This document shows positions 63,278 through 64,000 of a DNA stretch of 64,000 bases, one piece after another (the first letter of the stretch is position 1; the number at the start of each line of letters is the position of its first letter). This DNA comes from Clostridia bacterium (GTDB taxonomy: Bacteria; Bacillota_A; Clostridia; Oscillospirales; CAG-272). Where the stretch lies: positions 1 through 64,000 of the forward strand of contig JAFVXC010000024.1 in NCBI GenBank assembly GCA_017501345.1. Direction: 5' to 3'. The notes under the pieces were generated by a model that worked only from the letters and a program-made list of their open reading frames with translations, was not told the DNA's origin and did not search any database. Made by a program: the position numbers and the translations under genes.

Positions 63278-64000
63278 TTATACAGTCAATTCATCAAGCG
63301 TTCCAAAGCGATACCCTTGTGCTTTGATCTCCCGTATTACATCTCCTATGATCAATGCATTTGTCTCGGAGGTCGGATGCAAAAGGATCACAGCGCCATT
63401 GTGCAGATTGTCAAGGATCTTTTTCTTGGCTTCCTCCACGGAAGGCTGCTTTCCGTTATCCCAATCCGCATACGCAATGCTCCAAAAGACCGTTTTGTAT
63501 CCGATCGACTTTGCGTATTCCATCGTTTTTTCGTCAAACCTGCCCTCGGGAGGTCTGTAATATTTTGCAAGCGTCTTTCCCGTCTTTTCGGTATATAGCT
63601 TTTCAAGGGCACGCAGCTCGCGTTCGAATTCTCCTTTTGAAGAAACGCGTGTCATATCGTGATGGTGTACCGTATGATTGCACACAAGATGTCCTTCAGC
63701 AGTCATTCGCTCCACAAGACCCGTGTTTCGTTCGATCAGATTTCCAAGGATAAAAAAAGCTCCGTGCACGCCTTCATCCTTTAAGGCATCAAGGATCCTC
63801 GCTACGTTTCCGTTCTCGTATCCGGCGTCGAAGGTCAGATAGACAACCTTTTCTTCTTCTTTATCGCCGTGCCTTTTGTCAATATAGTAGCCATCATATT
63901 TTTCAATGAAAGCCATGTTTCCGTCGACGATCGGTTGCTTATGCTCCTTGTTTCTTTTGCAGTACCAGTTATACGCTTCGCCAGCCGCAAGCGTCGGTAG
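63278..64000 (-). CDS. pdaA: PdaA-like N-acetylmuramic acid deacetylase, 5-prime end off window
   Basis: At least 241 residues; the frame is open through the window edge with AYNWYCKRNKEH before the first internal Met, as in PdaA. Motifs: YLTFDAGYENG, NHTVHHHD, YRPPEGRF, VFWSIAYADWD and ILLHPTS. PdaA makes muramic delta-lactam in the spore cortex, needed for germination. The true N-terminus and signal peptide are outside the window. It lies 33 bp upstream of the second deacetylase, so the two form a pair. Confidence 0.9.
   Translation of the reverse strand, partial: LPTLAAGEAYNWYCKRNKEHKQPIVDGNMAFIEKYDGYYIDKRHGDKEEEKVVYLTFDAGYENGNVARILDALKDEGVHGAFFILGNLIERNTGLVERMTAEGHLVCNHTVHHHDMTRVSSKGEFERELRALEKLYTEKTGKTLAKYYRPPEGRFDEKTMEYAKSIGYKTVFWSIAYADWDNGKQPSVEEAKKKILDNLHNGAVILLHPTSETNALIIGDVIREIKAQGYRFGTLDELTV

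Overview
The window looks like a chromosomal segment of an endospore-forming Clostridia-type Firmicute (low to mid GC, probably an uncultured gut lineage). The evidence is sporulation genes (spoIIID, a spoVB-like flippase, a SpoIID-domain protein with peptidoglycan-binding repeats, pdaA), strictly anaerobic metabolism (class III ribonucleotide reductase nrdDG, rubredoxin), Firmicutes gene order (nusB-xseAB-ispA-tlyA-nadK-argR-recN; tig-clpP-clpX) and strong AGGAGG ribosome binding sites with frequent GTG/TTG starts.

Layout. 1-0.5 kb: 191-bp tandem repeats. 0.7-6.8 kb (minus): an oligopeptide ABC importer operon oppBCDF-oppA, in which oppA has its two halves in swapped order. 7-9.5 kb: clpC. 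9.6-12.1 kb (minus): three genes for a cell-wall or spore-cortex module. 12.2-14 kb (plus): a ComEC-like metallohydrolase and a FabG-like reductase. 14.3-18.3 kb (plus): nrdD-nrdG behind a NrdR box pair, a Crp/Fnr regulator and a Crh-like HPr protein. 18.3-23.8 kb (minus): a heterodimeric ABC exporter, tRNA-Val and a SpoVB-like flippase. 24-27.6 kb: rubredoxin, asnS, and asnA converging on asnS. 28-40.2 kb (plus): a long housekeeping operon from nusB to a PAP2 phosphatase. 40.4-43.9 kb (minus): clpX, clpP, tig. 44-52.7 kb: a metallophosphoesterase, a DUF1540 protein, and a minus-strand operon apgM-lepB-rbgA-rnhB-yraN-M19 dipeptidase-thrC.

53.55-59.37 kb is a complete-looking filamentous phage (inovirus-like) prophage of 5,797 bp. 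It has a rolling-circle Rep, small DNA-binding candidates, a signal-peptide/C-terminal-anchor adsorption protein, several one- or two-helix virion proteins, a 60-aa major coat candidate, a Zot-type assembly ATPase, a DUF3846 protein and a hairpin-rich origin region. It carries no integrase. A 16-bp direct repeat flanks it, and removing the prophage restores a near-palindromic host site with the 11-6-11 arrangement of a dif/XerCD site. The repeat lies inside the rep coding frame: the prophage carries a Rep cut short at the right end and the missing 95 C-terminal residues, in the same frame, at the left end. Excision would rebuild a 409-residue Rep, so integration appears to switch off replication. 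This and the permuted OppA are the two observations most worth following up.

The right end (59.4-64 kb) holds spoIIID, a TrmH/SpoU methyltransferase, two membrane proteins and two NodB-type polysaccharide deacetylases. The second of these is PdaA-like and runs off the window.
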